NCBI RefSeq assembly: GCF_020884755.1
Contig: NZ_BPWE01000002.1
Span: 248,001 to 312,000, forward strand
From: Bifidobacterium mizhiense
Lineage (GTDB): Bacteria > Actinomycetota > Actinomycetes > Actinomycetales > Bifidobacteriaceae
DNA: 64,000 nucleotides
Direction of reading: 5' to 3'
A model generated the notes under the pieces. That model was not told the DNA's origin. It made no database searches and saw only the letters and a program-made list of their open reading frames with translations. Below are positions 1 to 8,077 of this stretch, piece after piece. Made by a program: the position numbers and the translations under genes. How positions within the stretch are numbered: position 1 is the first letter of the stretch; each line of letters opens with the position of its first letter.

Positions 1-371
1 TTGGGGCCAATCATCACATCGTCGCCAATCTGCACAGGGCAGGTATCCAGAACGGTGAAGTTGAAATTGGCGAAGATGCGTGAACCAAATTTAGTAAAGC
101 ATCCATAGTCGAAGTAGATAGGTCCCATAAAGTCAACGTCCTGACCATGTTCGGGCACCAGCTCGTCCAAGAGCCTGCTGCGCAGGTCCCGCTCCTGCTC
201 AGAAGACGCATTAAAAAGACGGCAAAGTTCGTGGGCCTTGACTCGCAACTGACCCAGTTCAGGATCTGAGGCGTCATAGAGCTCGCCAGCAAGCATCAGC
301 TCCCTCTGCGAGCGCCGATTTCCTTTACTGGCTCCGCCTGTCGCACCCGTCAGTTTTGAGTCCTTATCCAT
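1..371 (-). CDS. Maltose/galactoside O-acetyltransferase family protein, 3' truncated by the window edge
   Basis: The minus strand from an ATG at 371 reads without a stop to base 1, so only the N-terminal ~123 residues are present. After a Ser/Gly-rich start comes the maltose acetyltransferase N-terminal domain (ELMLAGELYDASDPEL), then LVPEHGQDVDFMGPIYFDYG and an FANFN-DTCPVQIGDDVMIGP run, which is the start of the left-handed beta-helix hexapeptide fold. Such enzymes move an acetyl group from acetyl-CoA to the 6-hydroxyl of maltose, glucose or galactosides in the cytosol. The catalytic His region and the hexapeptide core lie outside the window, so sugar preference cannot be judged. The next gene to the right diverges from it. 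Confidence 0.85.
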   Translation of the reverse strand, partial: MDKDSKLTGATGGASKGNRRSQRELMLAGELYDASDPELGQLRVKAHELCRLFNASSEQERDLRSRLLDELVPEHGQDVDFMGPIYFDYGCFTKFGSRIFANFNFTVLDTCPVQIGDDVMIGP

Positions 372-571
372 GGCCATCCCATCGTTCCCGCGTCACTTCA
401 ATGTCACTGCTACAAGTTTGCACTGCTTGCATATTCCCCACCCATGTAATCGTCTGGGTCAGACAGCCGGCAGCCACACGTACATTCGTCATCCTGCTGC
501 GGACATCCGTTCACGCCAAGGATCAAGCTTGGTAGATTGGAGGCAGCGGAGGACCATGGCGAGGAGGAAAC

Positions 572-1021
572 ATGCGGTATGAGGTGAGCGAGGCTATTCC
601 CGGGGATGCCAAGGCCATCCGTCAGGCCGTATTCGTAGAGGAGCAGGGCTTTCACAACGAATTCGACCAAACCGATGATGCCAGCCTCCATATCGTGGCC
701 TATGACGGGAATAAACCCGTTGGGGTATGCCGAATCTTCCCTGACCGTGGCGAGACATGGACCCTTGGCCGGTTGGCGGTTCTGAAGCCCTACCGCGGCC
801 AGCACCTGGGCGCCAATTTGGTAACCAAGGCTGAGGAAACCGCTCGGAGCCGCGGGGCCGACCGGATCACACTTCACGCCCAGGAGCGGGTGGCGGGCTT
901 CTATAGGTCTCTAGGCTATAGGGACATGGGCGTTCACGACCAGGACGAGGGATGCCCGCACATGTGGATGGAAAAGCCTCTAACGAACAATGCTGGCAGC
1001 GAGTCAAAGGACGAGGCCTGA
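572..1021 (+). CDS. GNAT family N-acetyltransferase
   Basis: A 149-residue single-domain GNAT protein. The acetyl-CoA pyrophosphate loop is seen as YRGQHLGANL around residue 75, preceded by the beta-4 strand TLGRLAVL and followed by ITLHAQERVAGFYRSLGY, the usual C-terminal half. The overall pattern (AIRQAVFVEEQGF at the N-terminus) resembles the ElaA/YjcF branch of small GNATs. The substrate is unknown. The start is set by AGGAGG four bases before the ATG. Its TGA stop shares one base with the ATG of the downstream mechanosensitive channel gene, so the two are probably translationally coupled. Confidence 0.85.
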   Translation: MRYEVSEAIPGDAKAIRQAVFVEEQGFHNEFDQTDDASLHIVAYDGNKPVGVCRIFPDRGETWTLGRLAVLKPYRGQHLGANLVTKAEETARSRGADRITLHAQERVAGFYRSLGYRDMGVHDQDEGCPHMWMEKPLTNNAGSESKDEA

Positions 1022-1896
1022 TGAACCAGACCGTCAACTTTGCCAGCACAAGCGTCAATCCGGACAAGGATCCCATGGGAAGATCCGAACAGGCCATCTC
1101 CAGCTTCAGCGATGCCGTCATCTACTGGTTCCGCCAGAATTTCGGAAAGATCATCTTTCTGATCGTCGTGGCTGTCTGCGCCGCATTGATTTCCAAGATT
1201 GTAGCGGCGGCCATGCGACGTGCCCTGGAACGGACCAACCTGCCCAGTGCCTCCATCTTTGTCAACATCGTCCGCGCCCTGATCTGGATCTTTGCTGCTG
1301 CCACCGTCCTGCAACCCGTCTTCGGAATCAATCCATCCACAGTGGTCGCCGCCCTTGGCGTCAGCGGCCTGGCGCTCTCCTTCGGATTGAAGGACACGAT
1401 CGCCAATATCGTCGGCGGCTTCGGACTCATGGTCAGCAAGGTGGTCCAACCCGGAGACATCATCACCATCCAGGGCACCACCGGAACGGTCCGTGATGTG
1501 ACCTGGCGCCATACCATCGTCATCGACAGGACCGGCAACCAGCTGCTGATCCCCAACTCCATCCTCAACACCACGGCGCTTGAGAAGATCACCGAGGCCG
1601 GCGAGGCCGCTACCACGGTTCCCTTCACCCTGCGGGGGGATGCCGATATAGCCAGGTCCTCCCATTCCATTGCACAGGTGGTGGCCCAGGCAACCAAGGG
1701 CATGGCCATGCCAGCCAACCCACCCATCGTTCAGCTTCAGGGCTTCACCCCTTACGGCATCAAGGGCCAGGTAGTCATGTTCGCTAAGCAGGGCGTCATC
1801 GCCGCCGATATGCAGGATGCCGCCACCCGCGCTCTGGCCGGCCAGGACTACCTGGTTCAGGAAGCCGAAATCCAAGCAAACGACATTGAGCACTAA
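1021..1896 (+). CDS. MscS-type small-conductance mechanosensitive ion channel
   Basis: The protein has 291 residues from the ATG that overlaps the stop of the GNAT gene (TGATG). Three hydrophobic helices are seen: about residues 43-63, 82-102, and a Gly/Ala-rich pore helix 108-135 (VVAALGVSGLALSFGLKDT), followed by the MscS beta domain with VVQPGDIITIQGTTGTV and LLIPNSILNTTALEKI. Such channels open under membrane tension and release solutes during hypo-osmotic shock. The order TM3-beta domain-alpha/beta C-terminus and the length match the basic MscS family. An in-frame upstream start at 952 exists inside the GNAT gene but would add a polar tail with no family counterpart, so the overlap start was chosen. 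Confidence 0.9.
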   Translation: MNQTVNFASTSVNPDKDPMGRSEQAISSFSDAVIYWFRQNFGKIIFLIVVAVCAALISKIVAAAMRRALERTNLPSASIFVNIVRALIWIFAAATVLQPVFGINPSTVVAALGVSGLALSFGLKDTIANIVGGFGLMVSKVVQPGDIITIQGTTGTVRDVTWRHTIVIDRTGNQLLIPNSILNTTALEKITEAGEAATTVPFTLRGDADIARSSHSIAQVVAQATKGMAMPANPPIVQLQGFTPYGIKGQVVMFAKQGVIAADMQDAATRALAGQDYLVQEAEIQANDIEH

Positions 1897-1985
1897 CCAG
1901 ATGGCCTTTTCATCCTGCCAGGGAAATACAAAAGCGTGGTCTCTTCTCTTATGGAGATGCCGCATGCTCCGAGAACAACTCCACT

Positions 1986-3137
1986 TTAGGCCGATATACC
2001 CTCAATCAGATCGGTGATCAGATCGGTGTAGGTGATCCCAGTTGCTTCCCAGGCCTTGGCATACATGGAGATGGACGTGAAGCCAGGCATGGTGTTGATC
2101 TCGTTGACGATGACCCTGCCCTCGGGTGTCACGAAGCAGTCAACACGGCTCAAACCGGCACCGTCCACGGTTCTGAAGGCCTTGGCAGCCAGGTCGCGAA
2201 CCTCCTGAAGAGTCTCCTCTGGCAGATCCGCGGGGACCTCCACATGGGAGGCGGAGGAGTCCACATACTTGCTGTCGAAATCGTAGAAGGCCTCGTCCTG
2301 ATCGGTCTTGTCCAGCACCACCTCGCCAGGCCAGGCTGTACGGGGTTTTGTGTCCTTGCTTGAGGCGAGCACGGCGCATTCGATCTCCCGCCCTTCGATC
2401 CCCTCCTCTATCAGGACCCGCCAATCGTGCCTTGCAGCCTCGGCAACCGCAGCATCCAGGGCTTCGACTTCAGGCTCTTCTACCTTGACCACACCAAAGC
2501 TGGATCCTGCGCGAGAAGGCTTGACGAAAAGCGGGTAATGCAGCTCCGCCTTCTCCACAGCGGCCAGCAGGTCGGCTCCGGATCGCTGTTCACGGGAGTC
2601 AATGGTGATGCCGGGAGCCACAGGTATGCCAGCTTGGCTGAGCAGAATTTTGGTGTAGTGCTTGTCCATGCATGCGGCAGAGGCGAAGACCCCGCATCCG
2701 ACGTAGGGCAGCCCCATCATTTCAAGCAGGCCCTGCAGTGTGCCGTCCTCACCGTATGGGCCGTGGAGCACCGGAAAGACCGCGTCAACATGCCCCAAAG
2801 GCTCCAGGGACCCAACTGTCCGGGAAGGTTGGGCTCCAGAGACCAGGTCGTCATGATCGCCGATTAGAAACCCATCCCTGCCGCGGGCCATGTCGAGAAT
2901 GACCGGACGGCTGCTTTCCGTTATCTGCACCGTAGGCAGACTGGCATCGCCCAGACCCCACTGCTTGGGATCCTGGCCACCTATGGTCCATCGGCCGTCC
3001 TTGGTGATGCCAATGGGAATGGGCTCGTATCGGTCGGTATCGATGGCACTGAGCACACCGGCCGCCGACACACAGGATATGGAATGTTCGTCAGCACGCC
3101 CGCCATAGAGCACCACAACACGTTTTCTGACCATCAT
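1986..3137 (-). CDS. ddl: D-alanine--D-alanine ligase
   Basis: An ATP-grasp ligase that joins two D-Ala molecules for the peptidoglycan stem peptide, acting in the cytosol. The N-terminus has VVVLYGGRADEHSISCVSA, followed by VFPVLHGPYGEDGTLQG and GLPYVGCGVFASA (substrate-binding region), and the C-terminal metal site is in VIVNEINTMPGFTSISMYAKAW. Length is 383 residues, usual for actinobacterial Ddl. The start at 3137 is supported by GAGGAA about nine bases upstream of a tandem ATG-ATG; longer in-frame starts add a non-family leader. It is the last gene of the minus-strand chain murA-plsC-gpsA-ddl, so envelope precursor and phospholipid synthesis genes sit together. Confidence 0.95.
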   Translation of the reverse strand: MMVRKRVVVLYGGRADEHSISCVSAAGVLSAIDTDRYEPIPIGITKDGRWTIGGQDPKQWGLGDASLPTVQITESSRPVILDMARGRDGFLIGDHDDLVSGAQPSRTVGSLEPLGHVDAVFPVLHGPYGEDGTLQGLLEMMGLPYVGCGVFASAACMDKHYTKILLSQAGIPVAPGITIDSREQRSGADLLAAVEKAELHYPLFVKPSRAGSSFGVVKVEEPEVEALDAAVAEAARHDWRVLIEEGIEGREIECAVLASSKDTKPRTAWPGEVVLDKTDQDEAFYDFDSKYVDSSASHVEVPADLPEETLQEVRDLAAKAFRTVDGAGLSRVDCFVTPEGRVIVNEINTMPGFTSISMYAKAWEATGITYTDLITDLIEGISA

Positions 3138-3427
3138 CCCTCGGCTTTCCTCATCCTGGACATGCATTCGAGCCTCACGCATCTGCGCGGGCAGATACAC
3201 CACTCAAAACAGCAGAATATCCCCTTGGCGGGCAACGGGGCCTGGTCAGGGTCGCTCATCCACAAGCTTGGCACGAACAGGCATAGTCGAGCTGACGCAA
3301 GCACCGGACAAGTCAGACACGCGATTGATCCGGAAAACCATATATCGTCAAGCACAATGCTGGTAGCGTCGGCTTCAAAGCCTTCGCACCCTCGATAGCC
3401 TTCAGAATGTTCTGATGGCCACCAGAC

Positions 3428-4426
3428 TCACTCTGTGGTGATCTGCCCGCCAAAGAGCTCGTCGATCATGCCCCGGCAGCTCAGACCCTGACCCAGCACA
3501 TTGCTCATGGCCGTAGCCAGCGGGGTCGCCACCTGGTAACGCCTGCCCAGGGCGACGACAGCATCGGTGGTGGGCACGCCCTCGGCGACACCCTTGCTGA
3601 CGCGGGTAGCCTCCTCAATGCTTTTGCCCTGACCCAGATTAAAGCCAAAAGTATAGTTTCTGCTCAAGGACGACCCACATGTGGCCACCAAGTCACCGAC
3701 CCCGGCAAGACCGGCGAAGGTCTTGGACTTGGCCCCGCAGGCCTCCCCTAAGGCAGTGAGTTCAGCCAGACCCCTGGCCTGAATCATGGCGGCCGTATTC
3801 TCCCCGAATCCAGCCCCCCGTGACATCCCGACAGCCAGTGCAGTCACGTTTTTCAGCGACCCACACATTTCCAGACCGATCACATCGTCCGAGATGAAGG
3901 CCTTGAAATAGTCGGTCGTACAGGCACGGGCCACTCTCATGGCAGCATCGGCATCAGCGCTGGCGACCACGGTAGCGCTGGGCTCGCGGGCGGCCACTTC
4001 CTTGCTCAGGTTGGGGCCTGATACGGCCGCAAACCTGACCGGGTCCAGATCCAGCGTCTGACAGACCACCTGATCCATCCGCCTGTCAGTACCCCGTTCA
4101 ATCCCCTTCATCAGGGAAACCACAATGGCATCATGACCCAGCAGACCCTTGAATTCCGTCAAGGCCTCACAGGCATGCTGAGCAGCTATGGCGACGACCA
4201 CAATTTTAGCCCCCGAAACGGCCTTGGCCCGATCATCCTCAGCGCTGATGGCGTCAGGCAACCTCTTCACGGTCGGCAGGCGGCGAGCATTCGAATGCTG
4301 ACTGTTGATTTCGTCCACGACATCCGGGTCGATGTCCCACATGACCACCTGATTGCCTGCGTCAGCCAATACCTGGGCAAAAGCGGTTCCCCATGCGCCT
4401 GCTCCCAATACCGCGATCTTCGTCAT
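3428..4426 (-). CDS. gpsA: NAD(P)H-dependent glycerol-3-phosphate dehydrogenase
   Basis: Reduces dihydroxyacetone phosphate to sn-glycerol 3-phosphate, the backbone for phospholipids. The Rossmann nucleotide-binding motif AVLGAGAWGTAFA is at the N-terminus, the catalytic-lysine segment is GSLKNVTALAVGMSRG, and the C-terminal domain contains TFAGLAGVGDLVATC and the substrate region SRNYTFGF. At 332 residues it is full length. A tandem ATG-ATG lies after AAAGGAG; the second ATG (4426) has the better five-base spacing. It follows plsC by 116 bp in the same direction, so the pair would make glycerol phosphate and its acylated products. Confidence 0.95.
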   Translation of the reverse strand: MTKIAVLGAGAWGTAFAQVLADAGNQVVMWDIDPDVVDEINSQHSNARRLPTVKRLPDAISAEDDRAKAVSGAKIVVVAIAAQHACEALTEFKGLLGHDAIVVSLMKGIERGTDRRMDQVVCQTLDLDPVRFAAVSGPNLSKEVAAREPSATVVASADADAAMRVARACTTDYFKAFISDDVIGLEMCGSLKNVTALAVGMSRGAGFGENTAAMIQARGLAELTALGEACGAKSKTFAGLAGVGDLVATCGSSLSRNYTFGFNLGQGKSIEEATRVSKGVAEGVPTTDAVVALGRRYQVATPLATAMSNVLGQGLSCRGMIDELFGGQITTE

Positions 4427-4542
4427 CATTCTCCTTTGCATAATGCCGTGCGCACGGGAACGCCGACCAGCAGCCTCAATCTTGTCTCTACCATCCTATG
4501 ACACCACCGCCAGGCAGGGGGAATTAGAGGCGGGTTCCGGCC

Positions 4543-5436
4543 TTACTGCTCGTTTCTGGGCCGACGGGTCATGGTCACGTAATCGAAGTATCCAGCCGTT
4601 GGGGGTTCTTCGCCGCGAATCTCGGCCATGACCTCCTCCATCCGGTTGCGCAGGCGGACACAGAGGGCATGCACGGACTGCTTGGGAGGTTCCGCTCCCC
4701 ACTGATCCACGTCTTCCAGAAGGTCGGTATAGTCAAGGAGCCGGTCATAGCACATGACCACGTTCTTTCGAGGCCAGGGCCACTTGTGATTGATCGAAGC
4801 CGCCCCCCAGGTGATGCTGGGATACAGAGGAACCATGCGACCCAGCTGCCGCGAAGCCTCCAGGGCGATGAATCCGACACCAGGCTTGAGCGACATGGGC
4901 CACTTCAGAGGGTCACGGGTCACGGTTCCCTCGGGCCAAATGGTCAGGGGCCTACCCGAGGTGATGATGCTGATCGACTCCTCCTCAATCGACCTGGCCT
5001 TGCCGGACTTACGCTCCACCGGCTGCATGCCCACCATGCGAAACCAGCTGCCGATCAGGGGCCAATGGGCCATCTCGGCCTTGGCCATATATCGAGGACG
5101 ACGACCCAGGTGGAAGAGCGCCATCATAGGAATGAAAACGTCGAACTGGGTCACATGGGTGGCTGCAGTGATAAAGGGGCCGCTCTGCGGCACCCGCTCC
5201 AGGCCCCAGGCATAGACCCGGCAGGAGTCCCGCACCACCTGGGAGACTCCGCGCAGCAGACGGGTAGTCCCCACAGGGTGTTGACCGTCTATCTCGTCCA
5301 AGGCCGGCGTGCGGTGTCCAGTGGGATAGTAGCGGGTCGGATCCACCAACCTGTGCCGCTGGGCCAGCAGAGCCACCTGCTGGTCAGACAGCGCTGGCAC
5401 CGCAGACCGTGGGGAGGGTTTGCCTTTGGAAGCCAT
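4543..5436 (-). CDS. plsC: 1-acyl-sn-glycerol-3-phosphate acyltransferase (PlsC family)
   Basis: A 297-residue acyltransferase of the PlsC/LPLAT family, expected to add the second acyl chain to lysophosphatidic acid at the membrane. The catalytic HX4D box is HVTQFD at residues 94-99. The substrate-binding motif appears as WPEGTVTRD near residue 167, and YMAKAEMAHWPLIGSWFR is the typical middle segment. A polar ~70-residue N-terminal extension precedes the domain. The start lies 14 bases downstream of the murA stop, so the genes are almost certainly co-transcribed. Confidence 0.88.
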   Translation of the reverse strand: MASKGKPSPRSAVPALSDQQVALLAQRHRLVDPTRYYPTGHRTPALDEIDGQHPVGTTRLLRGVSQVVRDSCRVYAWGLERVPQSGPFITAATHVTQFDVFIPMMALFHLGRRPRYMAKAEMAHWPLIGSWFRMVGMQPVERKSGKARSIEEESISIITSGRPLTIWPEGTVTRDPLKWPMSLKPGVGFIALEASRQLGRMVPLYPSITWGAASINHKWPWPRKNVVMCYDRLLDYTDLLEDVDQWGAEPPKQSVHALCVRLRNRMEEVMAEIRGEEPPTAGYFDYVTMTRRPRNEQ

Positions 5437-5450
5437 CTATGCCTGCCGGA

Positions 5451-6782
5451 TCAGTCGATCTGCGCGTCCAGGGCCAGCAACTTGTCGCGGAAGTCTTCGT
5501 AGCCGCGGTCGATCAGGGAGATGCCATGGACGGTGGAGGGACCGGATGCCGCCAGTGCAGCGATCAGGTGGCTGAAGCCGCCACGCAGGTCGGGCACGTC
5601 GATGTCCTGGCCGGTCAACGGGGTAGGCCCGAAGATGACCGCCGAATGGTTGAAGTTGCGCTGCTGGAAGCGGCAGGGCAGGGATCCCAGGCACTCCTTG
5701 TAAAGCTGGATGGTGGCGCCCATCTGAATCAGCGGCTCGGTGAAGCCGAAACGGTTCTCATAGACGGTCTCGTGAACGATGGAAAGACCCTTGGCCTGGG
5801 TCAAAGCGACCACCAGAGGCTGCTGCCAGTCGGTCATAAACCCAGGGTGCACATCGGTCTCAATAGCCACGGGCCGCAGGTCGCCGCCCGGATGCCAGAA
5901 GCGGATGCCGTCGTCGCGCACGTCGAACTGGCCGCCGATCTTGCGGAAGACATTCAGGTAGGTCATCATATCGGGCTGGTGGGCGCCCTTGACCATGATG
6001 TCGCCATGGGTGGCCAGGGCAGCGGAAGCCCAGGAAGCGGCCTCAATCCGGTCGGGTAGGGAGGTATGGGTGAATCCCTTGAGGGACGGCACCCCCTCAA
6101 TGCGGATGGTCCGATCCACATCCACGGAAATCTGCGCACCCATCTTCTGCAGGACCGCCACCAAGTCCATGATTTCGGGCTCGGTAGCCGCCCCGGACAG
6201 CTCGGTGCGTCCTTCGGCCATGACAGCTGCCAGCAGGGTCTGCTCCGTGGCGCCCACCGAAGGGTAGGGCAGGTGAATCTTGGCCCCATGCAGACCGTTG
6301 GGCGCTGTGATGTGTATGCCGGCCTCATGCTCCTTGTCGACATTGGCCCCCAGCTTGCGCAGGGTCTCCAGATGGAAATCGATGGGCCGGCTGCCGATGC
6401 GGCATCCGCCCAGAACGGGGATGAACGCCTCCCCCATCCGATGCAGAAGCGGCCCGGAGAAGAGGATGGGAATGCGGGAAGAGCCCGACAGGGTGTCTAC
6501 ATCAGCCACATCGGCCAGCTCCACATGACTGGCATCGATGGTGACCACGCCCTCCTTGGGACGGACATCCACCTTGACCCCGTGCAGCCTCAGCAAGTCC
6601 GAGACCACATGGACATCGCGGATCTCAGGAACGTTCTTGAGCACTGAAACACCAGGAGCCAGAAGGGCCGCCACCATGGCTTTGCTGACGAAGTTCTTGG
6701 CCCCACGAACCTGGATGGTGCCGTGCAGGGGTCTGCCGCCCACCACATGCAGCACATCATTCTGTGTATTCACCTTGGGCAT
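5451..6782 (-). CDS. murA: UDP-N-acetylglucosamine 1-carboxyvinyltransferase (MurA)
   Basis: First committed enzyme of peptidoglycan precursor synthesis: transfers enolpyruvate from PEP to UDP-GlcNAc. The N-terminal KN pair (residues 29-30, in VRGAKNFVSKA) and the active-site loop GGCRIGSRP with Cys127 are visible; a Cys at this place is the fosfomycin-reactive residue of the family. The two inside-out alpha/beta repeats are complete, ending in GYEDFRDKLLAL. The ATG at 6782 follows AGAAGGAAG and gives 443 residues; the longer open frame upstream adds 49 unrelated residues. The neighbour plsC starts 14 bp after its stop. Confidence 0.96.
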   Translation of the reverse strand: MPKVNTQNDVLHVVGGRPLHGTIQVRGAKNFVSKAMVAALLAPGVSVLKNVPEIRDVHVVSDLLRLHGVKVDVRPKEGVVTIDASHVELADVADVDTLSGSSRIPILFSGPLLHRMGEAFIPVLGGCRIGSRPIDFHLETLRKLGANVDKEHEAGIHITAPNGLHGAKIHLPYPSVGATEQTLLAAVMAEGRTELSGAATEPEIMDLVAVLQKMGAQISVDVDRTIRIEGVPSLKGFTHTSLPDRIEAASWASAALATHGDIMVKGAHQPDMMTYLNVFRKIGGQFDVRDDGIRFWHPGGDLRPVAIETDVHPGFMTDWQQPLVVALTQAKGLSIVHETVYENRFGFTEPLIQMGATIQLYKECLGSLPCRFQQRNFNHSAVIFGPTPLTGQDIDVPDLRGGFSHLIAALAASGPSTVHGISLIDRGYEDFRDKLLALDAQID

Positions 6783-6921
6783 ATATCGGCTTCCTTCTCG
6801 TATCTGCTCAGAGCCGGGCTTTGGCACATCATCGGCCCTATCTGCAAGTCTGCCACAAGGGGTGTGGGGACACCGTGAATTGTCGCCTCCGGCATAGAGC
6901 GTCCACCCGGTCAGGTACTGG

Positions 6922-7992
6922 TCAGGCACCGGCTGAAACGAAGGGGGTCAGCATCGTGAAGCCCATGATCAGCAGCAGCATGATGAAAAACGGGCAGGCC
7001 CAGGCGCCATAGACGTTCGTATAGGTGCGGTTTTCCCGCAGAAAAGCGACAATCCGATGACGGCCCAAATAGAGAACCAGGACGGCTGCCAGCAAACCCG
7101 CCAGCATCATGAGCACGTTGATGTAGGAGGACATGTTGTCGCTCATAAACCTGAGAAGGAGCTCCAGCCCGTCGCTGACGACCAGGTTGTTGAACACGTG
7201 CAGGGCTATGGACCAGAAGATGGAGTATTCGCAGGCCAGATAGCCCAGGAGCAGACCCATAATGAAAGCGAAGAACCCCTGGCCAAGGTCGCCGTGGAAG
7301 AAGCCGAACATGACCGCGGAGGTGACGATGGCGAAGACGTGGCCGTAGGGCTTCAGCGCATGTAGGATGGCACCTCTGAAAACCAGCTCTTCAATGACGG
7401 GGGCCAGCAGGCTGACGTAGATGAACATGGGAATGGTACCCGAGGCCTGTTGGATCTGCTCGGTCGTGGTCCAGGACTGCTGCACTCCCAGCCGCGCCGT
7501 GGTCCAGTCCATGCCTGACTGATACCAGTCGGCCAGGGTCTGCCCGGTCAGCGTCAGCGCAAAACATCCCAGCAGCACCTGCCAGGTCATGGGGTGCAGA
7601 TCAGTGTGGAAGATACCCGAAGGACCGGAATCGCAGATCTGCCGGCGTCGTGTGAAAACCAGGAAGCAGAGACCTGTGCAGGCGGCGATCAGATTGATGA
7701 TGCCCCCATACTCCTTGTCGGCATGGCTCATCACATAGATAAATCCCGAGTGGGCAGGCACTGGATCAAACACGGCATTCCACTCCATCTGAGCCAGAAC
7801 ACCGAACAGAAGGCCGACACTGTTGATGATGAGCAGGTAGACCAGCAGCAGGGCGGCCTGACGGTTGAGCATTCCCCTGGCCGCACTCATCCATGCGCGA
7901 TCCGCCGTGCCTCGTCTGGGCTTTTGAGTCTGCCCAGTCCCTGACGCGTCGGGCGCCGTCGTTGTCTGCCCCATGTCACCATGCCCTTTCAT
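6922..7992 (-). CDS. CPBP family intramembrane glutamic endopeptidase, paralogue 1
   Basis: A polytopic membrane protein with the CPBP (CAAX protease and bacteriocin-processing) domain. All three motifs are present: EELVFRG (EExxxR), FGFFHG (FxxxH) and LHVFNN (HxxxN), so the active site looks intact. A hydrophilic, Thr/Ala-rich N-terminus of ~40 residues comes before the first helix; the C-terminus ends with a further helix. CPBP proteins are glutamate intramembrane proteases linked to prenyl-protein, bacteriocin-immunity or regulatory cleavage; no substrate can be read here. The start is uncertain: a TTG at 8040 and ATGs at 7992 and 7974 are in frame; 7992 was chosen. First of three adjacent paralogues transcribed toward murA. 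Confidence 0.82.
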   Translation of the reverse strand: MKGHGDMGQTTTAPDASGTGQTQKPRRGTADRAWMSAARGMLNRQAALLLVYLLIINSVGLLFGVLAQMEWNAVFDPVPAHSGFIYVMSHADKEYGGIINLIAACTGLCFLVFTRRRQICDSGPSGIFHTDLHPMTWQVLLGCFALTLTGQTLADWYQSGMDWTTARLGVQQSWTTTEQIQQASGTIPMFIYVSLLAPVIEELVFRGAILHALKPYGHVFAIVTSAVMFGFFHGDLGQGFFAFIMGLLLGYLACEYSIFWSIALHVFNNLVVSDGLELLLRFMSDNMSSYINVLMMLAGLLAAVLVLYLGRHRIVAFLRENRTYTNVYGAWACPFFIMLLLIMGFTMLTPFVSAGA

Positions 7993-8046
7993 GATTCTCT
8001 GCAGGTTTGACCGTCCGGCATTGACCTCCAGCTGGTCCAAGTTTAC

Positions 8047-8061
8047 GCCACCACTGGTGGC
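8047..8061. promoter_or_regulatory. 15-bp near-perfect palindrome between two CPBP genes
   Basis: GCCACCA and TGGTGGC surround a single central base in the short spacer between the stop of the middle CPBP gene and the start of the first. A one-base loop makes an RNA hairpin unlikely, so a protein-binding site is the more natural reading, but nothing else supports it. Confidence 0.25.
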
Positions 8062-8077
8062 ATCAATGCGTCATACT

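Noticed and set aside
934-1965. A 343-residue minus-strand frame opposite the mscS-type gene
   Set aside because: Antisense shadow with Gly/Asp/His-rich composition; the MscS protein on the plus strand is complete.
4669-5502. A 277-residue plus-strand frame opposite plsC
   Set aside because: Shadow of plsC, no family content.
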